Shown: one piece after another, positions 33,136 to 41,869 of the stretch
Layout of the letters: the number at the start of each line of letters is the position of its first letter
How positions within the stretch are numbered: the first letter of the stretch is position 1
Assembly: GCA_040219275.1 (NCBI GenBank)
Contig: JAVJSU010000085.1
Span: 124,001 to 188,000, forward strand
Length of the DNA stretch: 64,000 nucleotides
Direction of reading: 5' to 3'
Source: JAVJSU01 sp040219275
Lineage (GTDB): Bacteria; Chloroflexota; Anaerolineae; Aggregatilineales; Phototrophicaceae
Notes under the pieces: generated by a model
The model's input: the letters and a program-made list of their open reading frames with translations, nothing else
Database searches by the model: none
What the model was told of the DNA's origin: nothing
Made by a program: the position numbers and the translations under genes

Positions 33136-35718
33136 TCACTCACTGCGAATAGCGCGGGAGATGACCAGACGGGTTAAGCGCCACGCCGGATAAATCCCGG
33201 CTAGCAACGCCGCCACGACTGCCACGCCGAACGCCTCAATGAATTCCTGCGGGACGGGGTAAAATTGCATCGTCCAGCCGAAGCTCCGCACGTTAATCAC
33301 ATAGATCAGCACCAATGCCAGTGCCAGACCAATCGGCAACGCGAGAAATCCCGCTACGATGCCCATGAGTCCCGTCTGGATGAGCGTAAAATTCCACAAT
33401 TGGCGCGGAGTCATGCCATTGGCGCGCATCACCCCATATTGGCGCGTGTTTTCCAGTTGCAGGGCTAATAACGCGCTCAGGATGCCGATGAACGCCACGA
33501 CAGTTGCCAGCAGACGCAAGGCGACGGTGATAGCAAACGTGTTATCGAATACTTCAAACACGCTCGCACGCAATTCACGGTTCGCCTGCACATCTAAATC
33601 GTATTCCGCCAGTACATCCACGCGCAGGGTATCCATAACGCTGTTGATGTCCGCGTCCGGCTCTAAAAATGCGCCGACAGATGAGATATACGGATCGTCG
33701 TAAAATTGATCGTAGACCGTGCGAAGCATCAGCACCGTGCCTTGATCGGTGGCGTAATCATAATACACGCCGACGATGTCAAACGTGCGTTCGCCTTCGT
33801 CGGTGACTAGCGTGATCGTGTTGTTTTCGCGGGTGATGTCTCGCCGGAAAGCGAACGGTTCGGTGACGATGACCGCGCCATTTTCCAGCGCCGTCTTATA
33901 GTCTCCGTCCGGCGCGTCATTCCACACAAATTGGCGATCTGTGGAGATGTCGTAATCCACCGCGACCAGATTCACGGGGAGCATATCGGGATAATCCGGC
34001 GCAAGCACGCTGGTAGAACGCGAAGTCGATACGGCAGAAACCCCCTCGACATTCAGCACAAGATCGCTCACGTCGGGGTCAACATCGACGGTGGCGCGGT
34101 TAGAGGTCAGCAAGGGCGGAGAGACAAAAATGTCTGCGCCAAGCGTGGTATCTAGCCAATCGCCGACGGTGTTACGAAAGCTGGAAATCATCACACTCAC
34201 GCCGACGATCACGCTTACGGCAACGGTCAGCGCGGCGACGGCAACCGATGTCCGGCTGAGTGAGCGCACCACCGCCCGCGGAGCCATGCGCCCCAACACG
34301 CCGAAAATGCGATCTGTGATGGGCGTGGCAATCCGCATCGCGCCGATGAGTGCCAGCGGGGTCAAAAATGCGCCACCGACGACAATCGCAAACAGCGCGG
34401 TAAAGCTGACAAGCAGGTTATTTGTCGGGATTTGCAGGAGCAGAATGCCGATGATGTTCATGCTGATCGCCACAATCGTAATCAGTGGCACAAGCTGACG
34501 GGCTGTATTTTCCTGATCGCTCCGGCGCATCGTCCCGGCGGGTGGCGTGCGGGTAGCATCATACGACGGCAAAAGCGCCGCGCCAACACTCGCCACAATG
34601 CCGATTCCCGCGCCTTTGAGCAGGGTGATGGTTTCTACGGACACCCGCTGAACGTTGACCGTAAAATAGAGGTCGCTGATGGTGCGCGCCACCAGACTCA
34701 CCGCGCCACGCCCGAAGATCACACCCAGCCCCAAGCCGAGAATCGTGCCGATGATGCCCAGAATCAACGCCTCACCGACGATTAACAGAAAGATTTGCCG
34801 TCTTGTCGCGCCGACTGCCCGCAAAATGCCGATCACCGGACGGCGCTGAATGACGCTAAAAGTCACCGTGTTGTAAATCAAAAATACCCCGACCACCAGT
34901 GCCAGCAAACTCAGCGCCTGCAAATTGAGTTCAAAGGCTTCGGTCATTTGCTCCAATGTGTTCGAGCCATCGCTGACCGCGCCGACCCGTGCGCCCTGTG
35001 GCAAAATTTGGCTGATCGCGTCCATGATCGCGTCGGCATTTTCCGGCGGCAAAATCAGATCAATACGCGTGATGGTTTCTGGCGACCCGACGATTTCCTG
35101 CGCGGTGGCGATGTCCGTCAATAAGAGGTCGTCCAGCGCCTGCTCGCTCACGCTGTCGTTGGATTGCAATAAGCCGATGATTCGCACCTCCACACGGCGC
35201 GTCCCTGCCCGCAAGGTCACGCTGTCGCCGGGATTCAGGTCAAAGCGTCCCGCCATCGTCGCGCTCATCAGAATCACGTTTTGCTCGCTGATGAAGGCGT
35301 TCAGCGCGTCGAAGGTTTCTGCATCGGTGTTGTCGCTATCGACGGTGATGTTGTTCAAATAACTGCGAAAAGGCGTTTCCGTGAAGGGATCAACGCCCAA
35401 TAAACGCAAAGGTTGATCGCCGAGTTCCACCCCGCGCACGAATTCCTCGACCACCGGCGCACTCGCACGAATGCCCAACTCCGAGCGCACCTGTCGAAAG
35501 AGCGAGGTAGGCAATCCCGACGGACCGCCGACAATTTGATGCGTCGCACTGCCGGTCACACTATCCGCGCTGAGGGCAAAGGCACGGCTCGCCGATCCGT
35601 TCGCCACGTCGATGGCGATGACAACCGCCACGCCGAGCGCCACGCCCAATACGAATAAGATGCTCTGTAAAAATCGTCTGCTGATATAGCGCCCCGCAAG
35701 GCGAAAAAGTATAGTCAT
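33136..35718 (-). CDS. MacB/LolC-like ABC transporter permease (FtsX family)
   Basis: The 860-residue protein begins with a cytosolic helix and first membrane segment (YISRRFLQSILFVLGVALGVAVVIAI), a large extracytoplasmic domain (about 50-255), an FtsX core of three helices (about 260-390; VFLIYNTVTFSVIQRRPVIGILRAVGATRRQIF in parts), a second membrane segment set, a second extracytoplasmic domain (about 500-715) and a second FtsX core (about 735-850). This double architecture is that of ABC3/MacB-type exporters of lipids, peptides or lipoproteins, which work mechanically from the membrane. The matching ATPase is encoded upstream on the same strand at 37016. The 365-base gap to the HEAT-repeat gene holds a terminator, so the permease may have its own promoter. 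Confidence 0.88.
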   Translation of the reverse strand: MTILFRLAGRYISRRFLQSILFVLGVALGVAVVIAIDVANGSASRAFALSADSVTGSATHQIVGGPSGLPTSLFRQVRSELGIRASAPVVEEFVRGVELGDQPLRLLGVDPFTETPFRSYLNNITVDSDNTDAETFDALNAFISEQNVILMSATMAGRFDLNPGDSVTLRAGTRRVEVRIIGLLQSNDSVSEQALDDLLLTDIATAQEIVGSPETITRIDLILPPENADAIMDAISQILPQGARVGAVSDGSNTLEQMTEAFELNLQALSLLALVVGVFLIYNTVTFSVIQRRPVIGILRAVGATRRQIFLLIVGEALILGIIGTILGLGLGVIFGRGAVSLVARTISDLYFTVNVQRVSVETITLLKGAGIGIVASVGAALLPSYDATRTPPAGTMRRSDQENTARQLVPLITIVAISMNIIGILLLQIPTNNLLVSFTALFAIVVGGAFLTPLALIGAMRIATPITDRIFGVLGRMAPRAVVRSLSRTSVAVAALTVAVSVIVGVSVMISSFRNTVGDWLDTTLGADIFVSPPLLTSNRATVDVDPDVSDLVLNVEGVSAVSTSRSTSVLAPDYPDMLPVNLVAVDYDISTDRQFVWNDAPDGDYKTALENGAVIVTEPFAFRRDITRENNTITLVTDEGERTFDIVGVYYDYATDQGTVLMLRTVYDQFYDDPYISSVGAFLEPDADINSVMDTLRVDVLAEYDLDVQANRELRASVFEVFDNTFAITVALRLLATVVAFIGILSALLALQLENTRQYGVMRANGMTPRQLWNFTLIQTGLMGIVAGFLALPIGLALALVLIYVINVRSFGWTMQFYPVPQEFIEAFGVAVVAALLAGIYPAWRLTRLVISRAIRSE

Positions 35719-35910
35719 TTTTGAGTGATCGATGTTAGATGACAGATATTCGTGAATTTTAGCACGAGCGACTTGATGATGTCTGTGTGGTTCATGAGAA
35801 GGGAGTTAAGAGTTTCGTTTCAGCAGAAAGTCAACCAAAAACTGTGCACACAAGTCATGAACCGCCATGACGCAAAGACCGCCAAGAGAAAAAACTTAAA
35901 GGGTGCGCTC

Positions 35911-35946
35911 CTGATAACTGACAACTGTTCACTGACAACTGTCTAT
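35911..35946. repeat. Degenerate tandem repeat (ACTGACAACTG orientation)
   Basis: Units ACTGATA/ACTGACA/ACTGTTC recur here in the same orientation as the right-hand block at 5733-5770 and opposite to 5558-5593. Confidence 0.55.
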
Positions 35947-35956
35947 TAGAATCAAA

Positions 35957-35984
35957 ACGGACAGGTCAAAATCAACCTGTCCGT
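35957..35984 (-). terminator. Rho-independent terminator of the HEAT gene
   Basis: ACGGACAGGT and ACCTGTCCGT form a perfect 10-base stem with an 8-base loop. On the minus strand it is followed by TTTTG. It lies about 100 bases after the HEAT-repeat gene. Confidence 0.8.
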
Positions 35985-36083
35985 CGTATAAACGCGTTAC
36001 GAATTCTCCCCGAAGAGGCGAGAAGGTGTACTATGAATGAATCTGCGGTAACGTGACACCCTGACACCTTGCCAGAGTACGAT

Positions 36084-36530
36084 TTAAAGACCGGGTTCAG
36101 GCGCTAATTCGCTGTCCTGATTTATTTCGTCTTCGCTATGACCGAGACGACGCAAGGCTTCTAATGCCGCCTGACGTGTCTTGTCCTTACCGTTTGCCGC
36201 CATCATCACCAATGGTTCAATGGCACGCAGATCACCGATTTCGCCCAATGCTTGCGCGGCATAAACCGGCGTTTGAAAGCCAGGTGCATCCAAAGCCCGA
36301 ATGAGGGGATCAACCGCACGCGGATCGCCTAATTTGCCCAGCATGAGGGCGGCGCGTCCACGCACAATCAGGTCTTCGTAATCATTCTGTACTGCCATCA
36401 TGAGGGCGCGTACAGCCTGATCGCCTCCGACCATGCCCAGCTTCATCACCGCAGTGCGACGACGGTCTTTATTCACGTCCTTCAATTCGAACAACAGTTG
36501 TTTAATCACTTTCGGGTCAGGGTCGCCCAT
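36084..36530 (-). CDS. HEAT-repeat protein
   Basis: The 148-residue protein consists of about four HEAT or PBS-lyase-like repeats: RRTAVMKLGMVGGDQAVRALM, RGRAALMLGKLGDPRAVDPLI, YAAQALGEIGDLRAIEPLV and RQAALEALRRLG. Such repeats form a right-handed solenoid for protein binding. AAAGGGATGGG precedes the ATG at 36530; the upstream extension in the same frame is rejected for lack of a site. It lies between the ATPase and permease genes of an exporter on the same strand, but large gaps on each side make a shared function only a possibility. Confidence 0.85.
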   Translation of the reverse strand: MGDPDPKVIKQLLFELKDVNKDRRRTAVMKLGMVGGDQAVRALMMAVQNDYEDLIVRGRAALMLGKLGDPRAVDPLIRALDAPGFQTPVYAAQALGEIGDLRAIEPLVMMAANGKDKTRQAALEALRRLGHSEDEINQDSELAPEPGL

Positions 36531-37015
36531 AACCCATCCCTTTCGACTTGACCGATATACAGGATGGCTAGTTTTAAGTAATTTCGGATTACAGGCACAG
36601 GACAGGCGCAAAAGTGAAAACTGCGGATGAAGGGTGTCGTAAACCAGATTTTAAAGAACTACTCTAAACTAACGACTAAAAATAACCTAATAGTTTCCGG
36701 CATGTGTTTTACAGTCTGCGATGACCCCGTTTTTAACGGATGGGCTGTATTTAACTAAGACTGTTTTTGATGTTACCGGATACTCCTTACCAAACTAGAA
36801 AATAAATATTGTGTTGATAAACCACAAACTATCACATGCTAATTTATTTTAAGATACCATCATTTGTTGTGGTAAAGCATTGATGATTCTTAATATATTG
36901 TAAAGGTTCGTTAGCAATCGCGGTAGATGTGTGTATCAACGTACACGGTGGTTGAGTGAAATACTATCCTAAAATTTGCGATTTATTTCACTTCTAAATT
37001 AATGATAGCAATTCT
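36531..37015. other. AT-rich intergenic region
   Basis: A 485-base AT-rich stretch with no supported gene. A long-looped inverted repeat (AGTGAAATA at 36955-36963, TATTTCACT at 36984-36992) may end transcription of the ATPase gene. The rest probably holds the HEAT gene promoter. Nothing else is identified. Confidence 0.4.
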
Positions 37016-37807
37016 TTAGGCTTCCGCAACCTTCGGAGTCCCTATTTTCTCAAATTGCCCATCAATTTCGGCGTTTTCGGTGTGTTCAATGATGAGTTTG
37101 CCTTCGTGAATCCGGCACACACGATCTGCCAGTGGTACAATTTCGGGATTATGAGTCGCCATCACCAGCGTTTTGCCAGCGTTGCGCGTCAGTTCCAGCA
37201 GTAATTCTAGCACACCGTCGCCCGTGTCTTCGTCGAGATTGCCCGTCGGCTCATCCGCCAGCACCAATTCCGGCTCATGGATAAGCGCCCGCGCAATTGC
37301 CACGCGTTGTTGCTCCCCGCCACTGAGTTTATCGGGAAATGCGTCCGCACGGTTGCCTAGCCCCACCCGTTCTAACAAGCCACGCGCACGACTTTCGACA
37401 TCCCGTTTTCGATCACCGCGTAATTCCAGCGGGAGGGTGATATTTTCCAGCACCGTCAATGTGGGGATGAGGTTGAAAAATTGGAAGACGATGCCGATGT
37501 GATCGCGGCGAAACAGGGTCAATTGACGTTCGTTGAGGCGAGTGATGTCTGTATCGCCGATGAAAATTTGCGCGTTGGTGTCGTCCGCAGTATCAATCCC
37601 GCTTATCAGATTCAGCAGGGTGCTTTTACCGCTCCCGCTTTTGCCGAGCATCACAAAAAATTCGCCCGTATGAATTTGCAGGGCGACATCATCCAGCACA
37701 CGGCGTTGCTTGCCACCTTCTTCAAAGGTTTTGTTCAGATGTTGGATGTTGACGATCACCTCGCCATGATCCATGCCTGCTAATTGCCCGTTCTGATTTG
37801 CGACCAT
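37016..37807 (-). CDS. LolD/MacB-type ABC transporter ATPase
   Basis: Complete ABC ATPase domain: Walker A GKSGSGKST (55-63), Q loop FQFFNLIPTLTVLENI, signature LSGGEQQRVAIARAL, Walker B LVLADEPTGNLD and H loop ATHN. The EPTGNLD and FFNLIPTLTVxEN phrases mark the LolD/MacB/FtsE group that partners FtsX-type permeases, here the gene at 33136. The start is uncertain: ATG 37807 is used, with GTG 37834 and ATG 37774 as in-frame alternatives, none with a strong ribosome site. Confidence 0.9.
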   Translation of the reverse strand: MVANQNGQLAGMDHGEVIVNIQHLNKTFEEGGKQRRVLDDVALQIHTGEFFVMLGKSGSGKSTLLNLISGIDTADDTNAQIFIGDTDITRLNERQLTLFRRDHIGIVFQFFNLIPTLTVLENITLPLELRGDRKRDVESRARGLLERVGLGNRADAFPDKLSGGEQQRVAIARALIHEPELVLADEPTGNLDEDTGDGVLELLLELTRNAGKTLVMATHNPEIVPLADRVCRIHEGKLIIEHTENAEIDGQFEKIGTPKVAEA

Positions 37808-38061
37808 ACGACTCAACTTTGTACATTTCTTCACGATAACCCGTAGTGTAGCATACGAGTCTGAGTGACTTATGATAAATTATGCCACCAGAATAAAAAA
37901 TTCCTAAGTGTTACGGCACTTTTTTACGAAAAATTTCGTTTTGCGGGGGAATGACTCGTTAGTAAAATGCTCTCAAATCGGTGCGGGTAATCAACTTTTT
38001 TGGCGTGTATGCTTACCTTTTAGACACGCTCACCTTGCGGAATCTTACGGCATTGTCGCGC

Positions 38062-38700
38062 TCACAGGATGATCCAGCCGAGGCGGGTGGCACGGACAAC
38101 CGCTTCCGTACGGCTCTGTGCATCGAGCTTCGTCAGGATAGCGTTGATGTGAAACTTCACCGTGTTCGGGCTGATACCTAAGTCCAGCGCGATGGCTTTG
38201 TTTGTCAACCCCTGTGAGAGCAATTGCAACACCTCACTTTCACGCGGAGTTAGCGTTTCCGCCGGAGATTCCAACGGCGACCCGCCCGTAATAATCAACG
38301 AGGTTGCCAGCGCAGGATCAAGCGTGACCAATCCACCACTGACAGCGACCAGCGCACCCGCCAACAAATCCGCATCAGAATCGCGCAGGAGCAAGCCGTA
38401 TGCGTTGGCATCACCCAGCGCGGGCAAAATAGACGGCAGGGTTGTCTCGTCGGACATAAGCACGACAAGAGGCATTCCGGCATCTACCAGCGCGGTTAAG
38501 CGAGAAAGCAAACTCGCCGGTTCGTAGCCGAGATCAAAGACCACCACATCGGGACGATAAATATCAAGATCATCCAGCAGGGTAGCATCCCCGGCGACCT
38601 GCCCGACGACATCCACTTCCGCCTGTGTATCCAGCAGAGCGGCAAGCCCCACACGGGCGAGTAAGGTATCAGCGATGACCAGTACGCGAGGGGTGGGCAT
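38062..38700 (-). CDS. NarL/FixJ-type regulator with atypical receiver
   Basis: An N-terminal receiver-like domain (1-120) is followed by a LuxR helix-turn-helix (about 148-205: LTPRESEVLQLLSQGLTNKAIALDLGISPNTVKFHINAIL in parts). The phospho-acceptor Asp56 is present (VVVFDLG), but the usual acidic pair near the N-terminus is only Ala-Asp (IADT) and the conserved Lys is replaced in LLLRDSDADL. Phosphorylation may therefore be weak or absent. No kinase is adjacent on the same strand. ATG 38712 is an alternative start. Confidence 0.82.
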   Translation of the reverse strand: MPTPRVLVIADTLLARVGLAALLDTQAEVDVVGQVAGDATLLDDLDIYRPDVVVFDLGYEPASLLSRLTALVDAGMPLVVLMSDETTLPSILPALGDANAYGLLLRDSDADLLAGALVAVSGGLVTLDPALATSLIITGGSPLESPAETLTPRESEVLQLLSQGLTNKAIALDLGISPNTVKFHINAILTKLDAQSRTEAVVRATRLGWIIL

Positions 38701-38712
38701 AAATGCGTGCAT

Positions 38713-39134
38713 CCAGTTTGAAAATCATAAACTGTATCTTAGCCCACGCAGAATTAGAAATGTGTTGGCAGGTTCACAGCATCACGTTAGAAACGCGCTA
38801 ACATCTGGCGGATTTCCCGACTAATCACGACAAAAATTCGTCATCCTAACCACATGGCTAGCCACCTATACATTAACGTGGTTAACCAAAGTCTGACCAC
38901 CTGCATGATGTACTTAAGGACGATTTTTCGTAAGATAGACGTATGAGGTTCAGGTTGCCAGCGTACTATCCACAAGGATGGATGCACAACGAAGCCAACT
39001 TGAAATCGAAGCCATACATCCAACACCGCCTTATTCAGCGAAGTAATCTATGAGACAACTCGATTGGTATATAGACCGATCAAAGAAAATGCTTTGAAAG
39101 AGATTACGCCAGATAGTCAGAATGTGAATGTATT
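38713..39134. other. Intergenic region, no gene supported
   Basis: A 420-base divergent gap. It contains an inverted pair TAACCAC (38847-38853) and GTGGTTA (38878-38884). A minus-strand open frame of 61 codons (38841-39026) lacks a ribosome site and resembles nothing, so it is not called. Promoters for both flanking genes must lie here but were not resolved. Confidence 0.4.
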
Positions 39135-40931
39135 ATGAACTTTGCATATAGCCCGTATGCGTTAATTCCACTGATTGCCGCAGTGATCGCGGCGCTTCTT
39201 GCTATCCTGATCTGGTCACGCCGTCCAGGTCGCGGGGTTGTTCCATTTGTCATTCTCATGCTTGCGCTTTCATTCTGGTCGACTGCCAACAGCCTCGAAC
39301 TCAGCGGAATAACTGTGGAAACCAAAGTATTATTTGCCTCCATCGCCTACATCGGCATCGTCACCGTTCCGGCGATGGCGTTGATCTTCGTGCTTGATTA
39401 CACCGGACGCGATTCATGGCTGACGCGCCGTACGTATATCCTGCTGGCGATAGAACCCATTCTGGTCGTCGTTCTCGTCTCGACAAACTCACTACATCAC
39501 GCCTTCTGGCTGGATGTTACGCTCGAAAGTGGCGCGGTAAGCGCCGATTATGAACACGCCTCGTTATTCTGGGTACACGCCGTTTACTCTTATTTACTGC
39601 TACTGGTTGCGGCTGGATTTTTAGTGCAGGCGTTTGTGCGCTCGCCACAACTTTATCGCGGTCAAATCACTTTACTGGTGACGGGTCTGCTTGCGCCCTG
39701 GATTGCAAATGTGTTATTCCTCTCTGGTTTAAGTCCTTTCCCTGATTTCATCGACCTGACACCACTTGGATTTTTAGTCACTGGATTGACAACAGCATAT
39801 AGTCTCTATCGTTTCCGGTTGATGGATATTGCGCCCGTCGCACATCATGAAATTTTCAACAGTATGGTGGATGCCGTGCTGGTGTTCGATAGTAAAAATC
39901 GCATCGTGGATGTCAACCAATCCGCCGCGAAGTTATTGCGCCTGCCATCCTCACAATTGATCGGTAAATCCTCGCAAGAGGTGTTTGCGGGACAATCCGA
40001 CCTGCTTAGCCGGTATCAAGATTTGGAAAGCGTTGATGAGGAATTTACCGCCCAGACCGATGGCGTAACGCGCATTTACCAGATTCGACTGTCACCCTTG
40101 AAAGACCGGAGCGGGCAAATCACCGGACGGACAGTGGTTTTGCGCGACATCACCCAATTGAAAGACACCAACCGCGAACTACAGGAAGCACGCATCAAAG
40201 CAGATGAAGCGGCACGCTTAAAAAGTGAATTTCTGGCGACCATGTCGCACGAACTGCGTACGCCATTGAATTCCATTTTAGGCTACACGGGCTTGCTGGA
40301 AATGGGCGTGATGGGCGAGATCGACGATAAAGTTGCCCATGCTGTCAAGCGCATTGATGAAAGTGGCAATTACTTGCTCCTGCTCATCAACAATATCCTT
40401 GATCTGGCAAAGGTTGAGGCGGGCAGGATTGATATTGTGGAAGAGCCAACCGACGTGCGCGAAATGGTCGCGGCATGGGGTGAGCAGGTGTCTGTGCTTG
40501 CCGACAATAAAGGCTTAGACCTGAAGCTATCCATTCAGCCGGAATTGCCACAAAAGATTTACGCGGATAAAGACCGACTATCCCAGATTGCGCTTAACCT
40601 GCTCTCGAACGCTGTCAAATTTACCGAACAGGGGAGCATCACGCTCGAAGTTGCCGTCAACGGTGGGCAAAATTGGATGATCCGCGTTAATGATACGGGA
40701 ATCGGCATTCCACCGGACGCGCAACAATACATCTTCGACGAATTCCGTCAGGTACGCGGGCAAGATCAACCGGCAATCGGTGGCGGTACCGGGCTTGGGC
40801 TGGCGATTGTCCGTAAATTGGCGAACAGAATGGCGGGTAGTGTGTCGGTGGAAAGTGAACTGAGTAAAGGCAGTACCTTTATCGTCAAATTGCCTCTTCT
40901 GCCCGTTGATGATATGACCACAGGGACATAA
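39135..40931 (+). CDS. 7TM-domain PAS histidine kinase
   Basis: The 598-residue protein starts with seven hydrophobic segments (about 5-225), the N-terminal 7TM histidine-kinase sensor layout (MALIFVLDYTGRDSWL, LTPLGFLVTGLTTAYSLYRFRLMDIAP in parts). A PAS domain (about 235-345), a HisKA domain with the phospho-acceptor in FLATMSHELRTPLNSILGY, and an HATPase domain (NLLSNAVKFTEQGS, DTGIGIPPD, GGGTGLGLAIVRKL) follow. Two single-domain receivers are encoded directly downstream (6-base gap, then an overlapping stop/start), so the three genes form a phosphorelay operon without a DNA-binding output. Confidence 0.92.
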   Translation: MNFAYSPYALIPLIAAVIAALLAILIWSRRPGRGVVPFVILMLALSFWSTANSLELSGITVETKVLFASIAYIGIVTVPAMALIFVLDYTGRDSWLTRRTYILLAIEPILVVVLVSTNSLHHAFWLDVTLESGAVSADYEHASLFWVHAVYSYLLLLVAAGFLVQAFVRSPQLYRGQITLLVTGLLAPWIANVLFLSGLSPFPDFIDLTPLGFLVTGLTTAYSLYRFRLMDIAPVAHHEIFNSMVDAVLVFDSKNRIVDVNQSAAKLLRLPSSQLIGKSSQEVFAGQSDLLSRYQDLESVDEEFTAQTDGVTRIYQIRLSPLKDRSGQITGRTVVLRDITQLKDTNRELQEARIKADEAARLKSEFLATMSHELRTPLNSILGYTGLLEMGVMGEIDDKVAHAVKRIDESGNYLLLLINNILDLAKVEAGRIDIVEEPTDVREMVAAWGEQVSVLADNKGLDLKLSIQPELPQKIYADKDRLSQIALNLLSNAVKFTEQGSITLEVAVNGGQNWMIRVNDTGIGIPPDAQQYIFDEFRQVRGQDQPAIGGGTGLGLAIVRKLANRMAGSVSVESELSKGSTFIVKLPLLPVDDMTTGT

Positions 40932-40937
40932 ACAGAC

Positions 40938-41366
40938 ATGATGCAGAAAACGGAGAAACAACTTGCAGGCTGGCGGGTTTTACTGGTTGATAATGACGCA
41001 AACAGCCTCGATATTTTAGAAACATTAATGCACTTTTACGGAGCTGTAATCTTTAGTAAAATTAATGGCGAAGAGGGATTGCAAAGTGCGCGGCACGATA
41101 AGCCGGATTTTATCATCACCGATATCTCCATGCCGGTTATGGATGGGTGGGAGATGATAAAGGCGCTTAAGGATGATGCGGAAACGCAAACCATCCCGAT
41201 TATCGTTCTGTCGGCACATGCAATGGCTGGTAATCAAGAGATGGCGAAGAATTTGGGGGCAGAAGCCTATGTGCTAAAACCCTTTCATCCATCAACGTTT
41301 CTTGGCGAACTGCTCGCGGTGCTTTCACGATTGCCCCAATTCGCTTCGAGGTTTGATAAACGCTGA
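40938..41366 (+). CDS. Single-domain response regulator
   Basis: A 142-residue CheY-like receiver with the acidic residues in LLVDNDAN, phospho-acceptor Asp62 in FIITDISMPVMDGWEM, the switch Ser in IVLSAH and Lys in YVLKPF. No output domain. Encoded 6 bases after the 7TM kinase, which it should serve as phosphate acceptor. Stop and next start overlap (TGATG). Confidence 0.92.
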   Translation: MMQKTEKQLAGWRVLLVDNDANSLDILETLMHFYGAVIFSKINGEEGLQSARHDKPDFIITDISMPVMDGWEMIKALKDDAETQTIPIIVLSAHAMAGNQEMAKNLGAEAYVLKPFHPSTFLGELLAVLSRLPQFASRFDKR

Positions 41367-41782
41367 TGTTTAAGGTGGTCTGGTTGGAACACGGAAAATT
41401 GACGAAACGTTTGCTGGTCGTCGAGGATGACATAAACGGGCAGGAAATCACCCGTAGATTGCTCGAACATAACGATTTTATCGTTGATGTTGCGGTAGAC
41501 GGCAATCACGCGCTGGAATTGCTGAAAGAGCATGTTTATTCTGCGGTGATTATTGACCTGACGTTGCCCGGCATGAGCGGGTGGGAATTGCTTCAGGAGA
41601 TTCGCGCACAACTTGATGATAAACCGGCACAATATTGGGCAAAATTGCCTTGCTTTGCCGTCACAGCTTATCATTCCAGAGATGTCGCCCGTAAAGCGAT
41701 GGAAGCGGGCTTTACCAATTACTACGCCAAACCGATTGATCTGATGAGCTTCGCTGATGACCTCAAACAACGCATCAATTGA
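41366..41782 (+). CDS. Second single-domain response regulator
   Basis: A 138-residue receiver with VVEDD near the start, phospho-acceptor Asp64 in VIIDLTLPGMSGWEL, the Thr switch in FAVTAY and Lys in YYAKPI. It overlaps the preceding receiver gene by one base, so the two are co-translated. Its role could be phosphate sink, relay or a branch to another pathway. Confidence 0.9.
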   Translation: MFKVVWLEHGKLTKRLLVVEDDINGQEITRRLLEHNDFIVDVAVDGNHALELLKEHVYSAVIIDLTLPGMSGWELLQEIRAQLDDKPAQYWAKLPCFAVTAYHSRDVARKAMEAGFTNYYAKPIDLMSFADDLKQRIN

Positions 41783-41783
41783 G

Positions 41784-41815
41784 TCATTAGTTTCTAGTGA
41801 TTAGTTTTTAGTGAG
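41784..41815. repeat. Degenerate tandem repeat (TAGT-like)
   Basis: CATTAGTTTCTAGTGATTAG and following TTTTTAGTGAG form four imperfect seven- to eight-base units directly after the receiver gene. It is another member of the short tandem motif style of this genome. Confidence 0.45.
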
Positions 41816-41869
41816 AAGCGTTCGATTTCCTCTCTTTGACCCGATCATTCATGCCCCACACGCGCCCTA

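Larger units (their letters stand above)
35719..36083. other. Intergenic region with repeats and a terminator
   Basis: No gene is seen. It contains an ACCGCCATGACGCAAAGACC-like motif (35861-35890, related to 5629-5663), a CAGTT-type tandem block in the ACTGACAACTG orientation (35911-35946) and a strong terminator hairpin (35957-35984). Confidence 0.55.

Noticed and set aside
34091..34785. Overlapping plus-strand frames opposite the FtsX-type permease
   Set aside because: The minus-strand permease is continuous and has clear domains; the frames opposite it look like nothing and overlap each other.
38841..39026. Minus-strand open frame of 61 codons in the gap before the 7TM kinase
   Set aside because: No ribosome site or recognised motif; Trp-rich random-looking sequence. 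A decayed gene cannot be excluded but is not supported.
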